Assembly (NCBI GenBank): GCA_947624415.1
Contig: CANQKH010000007.1
Location: 1-58,625, forward strand
DNA: 58,625 bases
Reading direction: 5' to 3'
DNA from: an uncultured Clostridia bacterium
GTDB taxonomy: Bacteria; Bacillota; Clostridia; Christensenellales; UBA1242
Part shown: piece after piece, positions 23,885-33,500 of the stretch
How the letters are laid out: each line of letters opens with the position of its first letter
Numbering within the stretch: position 1 is the first letter of the stretch
The notes under the pieces: generated by a model
What the model was told of the DNA's origin: nothing
The model's input: only the letters and a program-made list of their open reading frames with translations
Databases searched by the model: none
Made by a program: the position numbers and the translations under genes

Positions 23885-24980
23885 AATATTTTTATATTGC
23901 ATATTAGCATTTATTGTTTTTTGCGTAGGCTGTCTTGCAACGTTTGGAGTTTATACATTAATTTTGGCAAAGCCAGAAAGCGACGTTTATATATCTGGTG
24001 ATTTATCAATTCATTTTATGGAACTAGGCAATAAATATGTTGGAGATTCCATTTATATAAAATGTGGAGAGAATGATATACTTATAGACGCCGGTTCGCG
24101 TCAAGATAGTGCAGAAACTATAATAAATTATGTTGATGAATATGTCGATGACAACAAACTTGAATACGTTATTGCGACACATGGCCATCAAGACCATATT
24201 GCGGCATTTGTTAGCACAGGCAAAAAAGATGGCATTTTCGACCATTACAAAGTGGGAACAATAATTGATTTTCCAATAAGCAACTCAAATTCTGAAATTC
24301 TTCAAAAATACAGAAGTGCGGTGGAGAAAGAGGTTAATGATGGAGCAACTCACTATACAGCACTTGAGTGTTTCAATAATCAAAAAGGAGCATTGAGGAA
24401 GTATCAACTTTCTCCAAGTGTAGAACTTGAAATATTATACAATTATTACTATGAAAATCAAAGTAATGATGAAAATAATTATTCTGTATGCGTAATGATA
24501 AATCAAGGAGAAAATCATTATTTGTTTACTGGCGACCTTGAAGAAGATGGAGAAAGAAAACTGGTAAAATATTATGATGATAATTTTGGTGGCCTGCCTC
24601 ATTGCGTGTTGTATAAAGCGGGGCATCATGGCTCAGGAACATCAAGCACTGAAGAACTTTTGAGTGCTATAAAGCCGGAAATAGTTTGTATTTGCACCTG
24701 TGCCGGCACTTGTGAATACACCCAAAATAAAGACAACCAATTCCCATATCAAGTAACTGTTGATAAACTTGCAAAATATACAGATGCCGTTTATGTAACC
24801 TCAGTTGTAGATGTTTATTCAAATGTCAAAAGTGAATACACGGTAAAATCAATGAATGGGAATATAGTGTTTACAGTAAAAAATGGTAAATATGAAATTT
24901 CATGCAGTAATAATAATTTAAAACTTAAAGATACAGATTGGTTTAAAAACAATCGTAGATGTCCGGCAGAATGGAAATAA
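23871..24980 (+). CDS. Membrane-anchored metallo-beta-lactamase-fold hydrolase (ComEC C-domain-like)
   Basis: This 369-residue protein has an N-terminal membrane anchor (residues 5-30) and an outward MBL domain. Motifs are ILIDAGS near 73, the zinc motif THGHQDH near 104-110, a central TGDLEEDG that supplies the bridging Asp, and KAGHHGSGTSS later. This is the arrangement of the ComEC/Rec2 C-terminal domain and related stand-alone extracellular nucleases or phosphodiesterases. The start at 23871 follows GAGGTG. The substrate is unknown. A CTCAGTCEYT Cys pair near 280 may be a disulfide. Confidence 0.85.
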   Translation: MKKGKIFLYCILAFIVFCVGCLATFGVYTLILAKPESDVYISGDLSIHFMELGNKYVGDSIYIKCGENDILIDAGSRQDSAETIINYVDEYVDDNKLEYVIATHGHQDHIAAFVSTGKKDGIFDHYKVGTIIDFPISNSNSEILQKYRSAVEKEVNDGATHYTALECFNNQKGALRKYQLSPSVELEILYNYYYENQSNDENNYSVCVMINQGENHYLFTGDLEEDGERKLVKYYDDNFGGLPHCVLYKAGHHGSGTSSTEELLSAIKPEIVCICTCAGTCEYTQNKDNQFPYQVTVDKLAKYTDAVYVTSVVDVYSNVKSEYTVKSMNGNIVFTVKNGKYEISCSNNNLKLKDTDWFKNNRRCPAEWK

Positions 24981-24983
24981 AAT

Positions 24984-25019
24984 AAAAAACGTCTCTTATA
25001 AATTTTGAGGCGTTTTTTA
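24984..25019. terminator. Bidirectional intrinsic terminator
   Basis: AAAAAACGTCTC pairs with GAGGCGTTTTTT (one G-T) between convergent genes. Confidence 0.9.
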
Positions 25020-25020
25020 T

Positions 25021-25710
25021 TTACTCTAAGTTTATATAAAGTCCATTAAAGTCGTCATTATTTTGCCCGGCAACATAATTTTTTTCGATATTATCTAAAA
25101 GAGGCTGGAGATATCTATAATCATATAAAGAATTAATGACCATAATGGGCGATGAGGTGAACTGTAAATAATTTTTCACGCAAGGCTCTTGTGGATTTTG
25201 ATTTATCACTCTTTCTACAAAAGGCTTTAAATTCAAATAGTCCTTAATATAATTATAGACGGTTTGATAATTTTCGACCATATCATTTATTTTGTCTTCA
25301 CCATATTTTGAGTATGCCGATTTAATTATTGCTAAGTTCTCCTTTGCAAGATCTACTATGCTCTTGAAGTTTTTTACACCAAGTATTTGTTCAGGAATGT
25401 TTTCAGTAGGGCTTGTTTGGTGATCTCTAACAAATTGTTCAAGATAATTTTTTTTATACTCAAAAAAAGTTTTGTCTACTTTTCCAAAGGTAAGGTTATA
25501 AATTAAAGTTGTAGAGTTTGACAAATTTACACATTGAGAGTTCATGATTAAGATTGTTTGATCTCCCATTCCATTGTCTGTCAAACTTTTTGCAATTTCG
25601 ATATAAAGTTTCCATTTTTCAACATAATCTTTTATAGGTGCTATATCTATCTCTTTGCAAGGATATGAAGACAAAAAGCGTGCGAAATTCTTGACGGCGT
25701 CAAAAGACAT
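25021..25710 (-). CDS. LE-tail protein with an unrelated helical body
   Basis: This 229-residue protein appears almost wholly alpha-helical (for example YVEKWKLYIEIAKSL and YSKYGEDKINDMVENY) and lacks the LP and YxxGxxL blocks of the cluster A and B proteins. Yet it ends NDDFNGLYINLE, the same C-terminal tail. There is no signal peptide. The start follows GGAGGAA. It is the key evidence that the tail is a module independent of the body. Function is unknown. It lies just downstream of the 25761 gene on the same strand and may share its transcript. Confidence 0.8.
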   Translation of the reverse strand: MSFDAVKNFARFLSSYPCKEIDIAPIKDYVEKWKLYIEIAKSLTDNGMGDQTILIMNSQCVNLSNSTTLIYNLTFGKVDKTFFEYKKNYLEQFVRDHQTSPTENIPEQILGVKNFKSIVDLAKENLAIIKSAYSKYGEDKINDMVENYQTVYNYIKDYLNLKPFVERVINQNPQEPCVKNYLQFTSSPIMVINSLYDYRYLQPLLDNIEKNYVAGQNNDDFNGLYINLE

Positions 25711-25760
25711 AAGTTTCCTCCTGCATTTATAATAGCATTTTTTGCCTAAAAAGTCAATAA

Positions 25761-26627
25761 TTATAAATCGTCTTGTATCTCTTTTATTTTGTCATCTTCC
25801 ATTGAAAATGTGTAAATTATATCTTTATTGTCTGACAGGGCAAAACAGGAGCATGGGTCAATCATGCAAAAATAACTTACATCACCGAAAAAGCCTTTTA
25901 GTGCCTTAGAGTCAAGTTGGGTTTTCATGTCATAACTAAGCAAGTCTCTTGCCCCATAATAATCACCACATTTTATAAAGCACATAAATTTATATGGGAT
26001 AAGTTCGGCAGGCATAACTTCACTTTTACGTGCAAAGTTTTCTTCTTTAATTTTCAGTCCATCTCTATCTATTATATATTTATGAGTGGAACTATTATAA
26101 TTTTCATTTTCGTTAAAAAGCGAAAATCCATTTTCTTCCATCACCAAATTATCAGAAGAGAAGATTTTTGCCGAGTTATTTCTGGTGTTGTAGCAAATAA
26201 TAACTTTTTTATCTAAATCGTCAAATTTAACATAGTTGATATGATAAAAGTTGCCCACACTTACATTAGAAATGGGGCGAGTAAGATTTATAGTTTTCTT
26301 GCCGTCAAGGCCGCAAAAAATTATTTGTTTTTGTCCAACTTCAACAGAGGTGCTTTCTCCATCATATTTTACGTTATGCACTCTTGTGTTTTCTGCAGAA
26401 TAGCCATCAAGCAAGAAAATTAGACGCCTGTCTTCTTTTTCAATAATCCTATAAAAAGGTGATGTTTGCGAGTCTATTTCAAATGAAAATTTTTCACGCC
26501 CACTTGGGAAAATGTAAATTGGCATTGAAACGTCGTCCAAGACGAGATGTTCATTTATTGAAATATGTTCTTTGTTTTCTCCATATTTGACTATGCAAGG
26601 AAAGGAGGTGTAAATTATTGTTTTCAT
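25761..26627 (-). CDS. Hypothetical protein
   Basis: This 288-residue protein looks beta-rich in the first 200 residues and helical after that, with a cysteine-containing MIDPCSCFALSD stretch near 264. It has no signal peptide or membrane segments. The N terminus KTIIYTSFPCIVKYGENKEHI resembles a hypothetical family I have seen in clostridia, with no known role. The ATG at 26627 has only a weak upstream site; a strong GGAGG-like sequence reads on the opposite strand here. It precedes the LE-tail helical protein by 50 bp. Confidence 0.7.
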   Translation of the reverse strand: MKTIIYTSFPCIVKYGENKEHISINEHLVLDDVSMPIYIFPSGREKFSFEIDSQTSPFYRIIEKEDRRLIFLLDGYSAENTRVHNVKYDGESTSVEVGQKQIIFCGLDGKKTINLTRPISNVSVGNFYHINYVKFDDLDKKVIICYNTRNNSAKIFSSDNLVMEENGFSLFNENENYNSSTHKYIIDRDGLKIKEENFARKSEVMPAELIPYKFMCFIKCGDYYGARDLLSYDMKTQLDSKALKGFFGDVSYFCMIDPCSCFALSDNKDIIYTFSMEDDKIKEIQDDL

Positions 26628-26772
26628 ATCTTAAAATATGAATTGATAAAGATATTAATTACATTTTTTGTCAAATTTTGTTTTAAGGGTTTATAAAATC
26701 ATTAATTTTGGGTTAACTTTATGTATAAATTATTTTTCATATGTCGATAATTTGCTCGAGGAGTGAAAGAAT

Positions 26773-27498
26773 ATGAAAGGAATTTGGAAAAACAGCGAAG
26801 TAAAAGAATTATTCTCAATAGTTGAGGATTACAAAGGAAACAATCGTTCTTTAAAGGATGCATTTATATCTCATGCACAAAAGTATGGCAGAAAGCCAAA
26901 TAGTGTAAGGAATTATTATTATCACGAGGTGGACAACTTAAAAAGTGATGAAAAGAGATTGGAGAAGTTGGGCATAGACTTGTCATTACACAACAAATCT
27001 TCTATCACCTATTTTTCGCAGGAGGAAGAAGAAAAATTAATGAAGGATGTGGATGACATGGTGAAGAAAGGAGTTTCCGTGAGAAAGGCTTGCCTAAGTT
27101 TGTCGGGTGGAGATGTTAGTCAAATGTTGCGTTATCAAAATAAGTATAGAAATTATATTTTGAAGAATAAACCGCCAAAAGAGGAGAAGAATAATGTCAT
27201 AACCTTCAAAAAAACGCCAAGAACATTGACAGATGGCGAGGTTCAATCTTTGTTTATGGGACTTGTTCGTCTTGTTAAAAAGAATGCTTATGAAGAGAGT
27301 GAAAATTTATATCGCGACAAACTTAACAAGGCAAATGACGAACTTAGAAAATTGCTTACACGTCTGTCATCACAGGAACGGGATTTTGAAAAGTTAAAGA
27401 TTGAGATTAAAGAACTAAAAAATGAAAATTCAGCACTTGAAAACAAAATGTTTGAACTAAGATGTAAGTATGCTGAGGATTTAAATAAGAAAGTATAA
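26773..27498 (+). CDS. Myb/SANT-like DNA-binding protein (RsfA-type)
   Basis: This 241-residue protein opens with a Myb-like unit: WKNSEVKELFSIVEDYKG, then RSLKDAFISHAQKYGRKPNSV and RNYYYHEV, resembling RsfA-family prespore regulators. A second diverged unit (YFSQEEEEKLMKDVDDMVKK, then VRKACLSLSGG) follows near residue 80. Residues 175-240 form a long coiled coil for dimerisation. A role in sporulation-stage transcription is inferred from the family and from the spore genes elsewhere in the window. The start follows GAGGAG. Confidence 0.75.
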   Translation: MKGIWKNSEVKELFSIVEDYKGNNRSLKDAFISHAQKYGRKPNSVRNYYYHEVDNLKSDEKRLEKLGIDLSLHNKSSITYFSQEEEEKLMKDVDDMVKKGVSVRKACLSLSGGDVSQMLRYQNKYRNYILKNKPPKEEKNNVITFKKTPRTLTDGEVQSLFMGLVRLVKKNAYEESENLYRDKLNKANDELRKLLTRLSSQERDFEKLKIEIKELKNENSALENKMFELRCKYAEDLNKKV

Positions 27499-27504
27499 CA
27501 AAAT

Positions 27505-27536
27505 ATGAGTTGGTGAAAAATTCCAACTCATTTTTA
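27505..27536 (+). terminator. Intrinsic terminator
   Basis: ATGAGTTGG pairs with CCAACTCAT and is followed by TTTTTAATT, directly after the Myb-like gene. Confidence 0.85.
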
Positions 27537-27574
27537 ATTATAGAAAGTTTAATATAATTTATAAATTTTTAAAA

Positions 27575-27609
27575 AATAATAGCATAAAAAGTTTGCTTAT
27601 GTTATTATT
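27575..27609 (+). other. 13-bp hairpin directly before the addB start codon
   Basis: AATAATAGCATAA pairs with TTATGTTATTATT (one G-T) around a 9-nt loop, ending 5 bp before the ATG at 27615. No ribosome-binding site is visible there, so the hairpin may control translation or overlap promoter elements. Confidence 0.5.
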
Positions 27610-27614
27610 AATAT

Positions 27615-30593
27615 ATGAAAATAAAACTTTATCAAAATATAACATCATATGAAGCAGTAAAAAGTATGATTTCGACAATCGACAACTCAAATATCGACAT
27701 TGACAATGTTGTAATTGTTCCAGATAGATTTTCGCTTTTAACCGAGAAATTGCTTCTTGAACTTCTTCCACATAAGTCTTTATTCAATGTTAGGGTTAGG
27801 ACATTGACGAGTTTTTCCACCGAACTTTTAAAGAGATTTAATATAAAAATTAATGCCGAGGATAATTTATCAAGCGGAGAAATTTTGTTAATCACAAGAG
27901 AGGCCATAATAAACGTAAAAAATCAGTTGTTATCTTTTAAAAAGAGTAAGATTGCTTTTTGTCAAGAAATGAGCAAACTCATATCACAATTAAAAAGTAG
28001 TGGCATAACTCCTTCAATGATGGAAGATGAAAGTGGATTAAGCCAGACAAAGTATCATGATCTCAAAATAATCATGACAGAATATGAAAGGTTGCTTGGA
28101 AATAAACTTGATGCAAACAAAAGGATGAATTTACTTAATGAAAATTTTGCAGGGCATATTCTTGAAAAAACAAAAGTGTATTTTGCGGGTTTTGACGCGT
28201 TCACTAAAGTCGGTTATGATTTTATAAAGAATATTCTTTTGTCGTGTGGTGAAGCAAGCATTTCAATGGCAACACCTCTTGACTATGGAAACGAATATAT
28301 TTATGAAAATGATATAGTAAAAAAATTAACAGCATTATCTAAGGAAATAGGTGCTATTATTGAAGTAAAAAGCCAAACAACGAAATTTTCTCCTCAGCGT
28401 GAGGCGATAGTGAGGGGAGTTTTTTCTTATCATAATGTAAGATGTGATAATGAAGGGTTTTACAATCTTTATTCTGCACAAAACGTAACAGAGGAAATTG
28501 AAGCGGTCGCAAAGCACATATTTTATTTAATACATAAAGGCTACAGATTTAAAGATTTTGGACTAGCGGTTGCTGATTTAAATAAATATCAAACACAAAT
28601 AGAAAACATTTTTGATAGGTATGAAATTCCATATTATATAGACACATCAATCACGGCAGACCAAACACTTTTAGGTCAATTAATATTTGATTTTTTTGAT
28701 GTTGTGAATTATGGTTACAGCGGAGAAAAATTAAGCAATCTTTTTTCAAATGTATTACTTGGTGAAAATGCAGATCTTATAGACAAATGCCAAAGATTTA
28801 AAATTGACAATAAGATAAAATATAAACAATACTTGGAAGAAGAATTTGCATTTGCAGATATACTTAATAAAATTGAAAAATATAAAGATGCAAAATCTAT
28901 GGGTGATGTTTTAAGAGATTTACTTAAAAGAGTGGAAGAAAAATTTCAAGAAACATTAGAGAAAATGGAAGAAATGTCATATCTTAAAGAAAGAAATATA
29001 AATGCCCAAATGTTTGATATTTTGGAAGAGAATATAAAGTTGATTGGAAGGTATGGCTGTGAAGATGCAGATGAGTATGAAAAATCATTAAAATTATTAT
29101 TGTCTTATGTTGAGGTTTCGACTGTTCCAACTTTTGTTGATGGTGTAATGATTGGCTCTGCCAGTGAGAGTTACTTTGGAGAGATGAAGGTTTTATATAT
29201 ATTAGGGGGACAGGCACTTCCAGCGTCATCAAAGGATAATGGTCTATTAAGTGATGATGATATAGGAAGGTTTGTTCATGAAATTGAGCCAACTATAAAA
29301 ATGATAAACAGAAGGGCAAGATTTAAACTTTTCAATCTATTAACACTTGCCGAAGATGGAATAATTATAACTTATCAAAATTTAAGCGAAGATGGAAAGA
29401 AAAACAGTTTGCCTGCCTATATTACATCACTTAATGATATATTTTCAATTTTTCCGGTAAGGGCAAGCAATGTGTTTTTTGTTTCAGACAGCAACAATTT
29501 ACAATTAGCACTTTTAAGTGCAGAAAAAGATAAAAAAGAGTTTGACTATACATTTGACACGAGAGAAAAATTAAAAATCGATGCCAAGAATTTATATTTT
29601 CCAACAAATGAAATAAAGGTAACAGAACTTGAAAGTTACTTTAACTGTCCTTTCAGCCATTTTGTGAATTATGGGTTAAAATTGAAGGAATTTCAACTTG
29701 AGGATGTTGATCAAAGAGATGTTGGAAATATTTGTCATAAGAATTGCGAGATGTATATAAGAAAATTAATAAAAGGCAATTTCACCTCAAAAATTGATCA
29801 TAAAAAATTTGTTGATGAAAACTTTGAATATATTTTGAAGGATTTAAACCTTGTTGAGAAAATCCAACATCTTGATGAAAAAGAATCATTTTTTAGATAT
29901 ATAAAGAGGCAAATGATGTCAAATCTTCACGATATTGACAGGGAACTTGAAAAGTCTGCATTTAGGCCCAAGTTTGTGGAACATAAGTTTAATGATTATA
30001 AAATTGAGGTGAACGGCAATGTATTCAATCTTGTTGGGCGTGTTGACAGAATTGATGAAAAAGATGATTATTTTAGGATTATAGACTATAAAACAGGTGC
30101 TGTGGGCGGAGTGCTTAAAGGTCTTTTTTATGGTGAAAAATTGCAATTATTTTTGTATCAAAAAATTGCAAGCAAAGTGCTTAACAAAATCTCTGCGGGA
30201 GGATATTATTTTAACGCAAAATTAGAATATGCAAACGATGAAGACGACAAATTTATTCTAAAAGGAATAGCGCCAAGTGATGAACAAATTTTATCCTATC
30301 TTGACAGCGATATTGAATTGTTAAACAAAAGCACCATTCATTCTATTGCAAAAGCATCAAATGGTGGATATAAGGGTGCAGGGGTTACAAAATACGATTT
30401 TAATTCTTTAAGCGATTACTCATTAAAACTAGTAAATAAAGGAATAAGTGAGATAATTGAGGGCTATGTTGAACCAAAGCCAACGTCATTTTCTTGCACT
30501 TATTGTAAACTGAGGGCATTATGCAGATATGAGAGCAGTCAAGGCATAAGAAAGAATGACAAAAGCAGGATAAATTTTAAAAGCGAGGAGTAA
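27615..30593 (+). CDS. addB: AddB/RexB-type subunit of the double-strand-break helicase-nuclease
   Basis: The protein has 992 residues. The C-terminal PD-(D/E)XK nuclease motif appears as GRVDRIDEKDDY then RIIDYKTG. The iron-sulfur staple is complete: one Cys near 678 (YFNCPFSHF) and CTYCKLRALC near 960-969. The N terminus starts MKIKLYQNITSYEAVK and lacks the GRAGSGKT Walker A loop of Bacillus AddB, as in the RexB subtype. With AddA it resects DNA ends for RecA. It is 2 bp from addA. The start has no Shine-Dalgarno sequence and is preceded by a hairpin. Confidence 0.9.
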   Translation: MKIKLYQNITSYEAVKSMISTIDNSNIDIDNVVIVPDRFSLLTEKLLLELLPHKSLFNVRVRTLTSFSTELLKRFNIKINAEDNLSSGEILLITREAIINVKNQLLSFKKSKIAFCQEMSKLISQLKSSGITPSMMEDESGLSQTKYHDLKIIMTEYERLLGNKLDANKRMNLLNENFAGHILEKTKVYFAGFDAFTKVGYDFIKNILLSCGEASISMATPLDYGNEYIYENDIVKKLTALSKEIGAIIEVKSQTTKFSPQREAIVRGVFSYHNVRCDNEGFYNLYSAQNVTEEIEAVAKHIFYLIHKGYRFKDFGLAVADLNKYQTQIENIFDRYEIPYYIDTSITADQTLLGQLIFDFFDVVNYGYSGEKLSNLFSNVLLGENADLIDKCQRFKIDNKIKYKQYLEEEFAFADILNKIEKYKDAKSMGDVLRDLLKRVEEKFQETLEKMEEMSYLKERNINAQMFDILEENIKLIGRYGCEDADEYEKSLKLLLSYVEVSTVPTFVDGVMIGSASESYFGEMKVLYILGGQALPASSKDNGLLSDDDIGRFVHEIEPTIKMINRRARFKLFNLLTLAEDGIIITYQNLSEDGKKNSLPAYITSLNDIFSIFPVRASNVFFVSDSNNLQLALLSAEKDKKEFDYTFDTREKLKIDAKNLYFPTNEIKVTELESYFNCPFSHFVNYGLKLKEFQLEDVDQRDVGNICHKNCEMYIRKLIKGNFTSKIDHKKFVDENFEYILKDLNLVEKIQHLDEKESFFRYIKRQMMSNLHDIDRELEKSAFRPKFVEHKFNDYKIEVNGNVFNLVGRVDRIDEKDDYFRIIDYKTGAVGGVLKGLFYGEKLQLFLYQKIASKVLNKISAGGYYFNAKLEYANDEDDKFILKGIAPSDEQILSYLDSDIELLNKSTIHSIAKASNGGYKGAGVTKYDFNSLSDYSLKLVNKGISEIIEGYVEPKPTSFSCTYCKLRALCRYESSQGIRKNDKSRINFKSEE

Positions 30594-30595
30594 GA

Positions 30596-33500
30596 GTGGA
30601 TTTAACAAAGGAACAGGATGCAATTTTAAAAAGCAAAGCGAGGAAACTTGTAATTTCGGCATCGGCAGGAAGCGGGAAAACTTTTGTGTTGATTGAGAAA
30701 CTGATAGATTTAATTTGCAATCAAAATGTAAGTGTTGACAGACTTTTAGTTTTAACTTTCACAAAAGTTGCCGCCGAAGAGATTTTGTCAAGACTTAATA
30801 GTGCAATATTAAAACAAAATCAAAATGCTCACCTTATTGACCAACTTGATTCTTTGCCAATAAGCGACATTTCAACAATAGACTCTTTTTGTGAAAAGAT
30901 AATAAAACAAAACATTAACAAATTGAATTTAGATGAAAACTTTATAATTCTTGATGAAAAATCATCTAAAAAACTTAAAAGATTGGCATTTTTAAGAACA
31001 TATCAATATTTTTCGCTAAACAATCCTCAAGATTTTGATGAAATTTATCTTTCTTTTAAAAAGAATAAGGATTTGATAGAGGAGAGTATATATTATTTAG
31101 AGGAATATCTTTCAAGCAGTGAAGACCAAACTCTTATTGACAAACTTGAAAAGGGAATAAAAGACTATGACCAAAAAGCAGTTGAATATTTGCAAGATTA
31201 TTTAAGTGAGAGAATAGCTCGTCTGCCTAGCATACTTCAATTATTAGATGGAGTGAAATTGACCCCAGCGGAGGGAAACCTTTTTAATGCACTTGAAGTT
31301 TTTTCACATTTAAATTTTAAAGATGATTTTTTCAGTTTAGTCAATAATATTGAGGCATTAAATCCTTTGCCAACTTTAGGTGGAAGGCATAAGGAAGAGA
31401 TAAAAAGAGTTTTTGACCTTGCAAAACGAAATGTTAAAGAGTGCTTTGAAATCTCGCAAGAGTTTAAGTGTTTGCCAAGTGATTATAGGGAGAAAGTGGA
31501 GTTATTGCCACATTCATTAATAAGTTTTTACAGACATTACAAAAAACTTTACACCTCATTAAAAGAAAAACGTTCTTCATTGGATTTTGCAGATATTGAA
31601 CATTTGGCAAAAAAACTCTTAGATGACGATGAGATTAAGAAAAGATTACAGGATAAATATGACTACATATTTATTGATGAATATCAAGATACAAACAGAT
31701 TGCAGGAGTCGATTTTAAAACCAATAGGCGAGGGTGGATATTTCACTTGTATAGGAGATATCAAACAGGGCATATATGGGTTTAGAAATGCAAGCATGGA
31801 AATAATGCAAGAAGATATTGAAAACTTTAAGAAACTCAAAGAGGGTGATGCTTTATTTTTAAGAGGAAATTTTAGGACTGATAATTCCATTTTGCAGTTT
31901 GTAAATAGTATATTTGTAAATTTAATGACAGTAAAAAGTGTGGGAATAGATTATAAAAAAACATCAATGCTTAAAGGTCTAAAAAAATTTAAAAAGGGTG
32001 ATTTTCCTGCTGTTATTGTTGATGTAATAAGGAAAAGTAAAGAGAATGTTTTGCCATTTGAAGACATTTATAGTGTTCGTGATGATATTTTAAATAATGA
32101 GAAAGGAGATAAACGAGAAGCATTAACAATTGTAAAGAGGGTGGAAGATTTTCTAGGTCGAAGAATTTATGATTCTAAGGCAGAAAGGTATAGACTTATA
32201 AAAGAGGAAGACATATCTCTTCTTTTTAGAGGAAGGTCAAATTTAATGAAAGAGGTTGCATCTCTTTTAAGGACACGCGGTCATCAAGTTATTGCAGATT
32301 TGAAAGAACCTCTTATTGAGGATAATCAAATTGCCCTTCTATGTGCACTTTTAAAATTAACGTTAAATATGGAAGATGATTTTTCGCTTTCAGCGGTTAT
32401 GTGTTCTCCATTTGGCAATTTTTCAATAGATGAACTTGCAACTCTTTTATATAATCATGATAAAAGTTTACGCGATATAGTAAAAAATTCAAATGATGAA
32501 AAGATTGTAAAGTTTCGTTCAATGATTGAGCAGTTAAAATTTGACATTCAAATTCATGGCATAATTAAGGCATTATGCAGACTTTTTGACAAAAGTTTTT
32601 ATTATGATTACTTAAAGACATTATCAAATGGGAGAGAAAAATTATCAAATATAAATTCTTTATATAAAATGATAAGAGGCTCTGGACTTAATAATAGTGT
32701 CGCTGGGGTTATTAATTCTCTTGAAACATTAAAAATAAGCAAGGAAAATAGTGAAGGTGGCGGCAATGCAATAACACTTACGACAATCCATTCCACGAAA
32801 GGACTTGAATATCCAATCGTAATACTATGCGACTGTGGCGAATCTTTCAAAAAGGTGTATAATAAAAGTTATTGTTTAAGCAAAGAATTTGGCTTGGGTT
32901 GTAAAATATGCGACTTTGAAAATATGACACGCATTTCAACACCTGCGTTTTTGGCGGGACGACTTGCAAGTAAAAAACGAGAATTTATTGACGAATTAAT
33001 GATATTTTATGTTGCAATGACAAGGGCTCAAAATCATCTTGTTATTATTGGAAGGGAGGAGGAAAAACTTACTTTTGATAATATTGAAAATCAAAATTCT
33101 TATTTAAAGTTAATTTTCTATGCTCTTGGCGAAAATTTTACATCTCAACTTTTTAGCCAGGATAAGGTTGTTACAAAAAATATGGAATTTAATGTAATAG
33201 ATGAAGTTGAGGTTGAAAGAAACGAAGAGAAAGAAGAAAAACCACGAAAAGATAAGTTTGCAAAGAAAAAGAAAGAATATTTAAACTTTAAATATTGCGG
33301 CATTGAAGAATGTGCATTAAGCTTTAAAAATTCTGTTACTGGTGCTATGAAATTAAACGATGAAAAGGTGCTTATAGTAAAAAGTGATGAGGAAGACAAC
33401 GACATAAACAGGCAACAGGCCATTTTGCGTGGAAATGCCTATCATGAAGCATTAAAAATTTTAGATTTTGATAAAATTGATAAAAAAGAGGATATAGATT

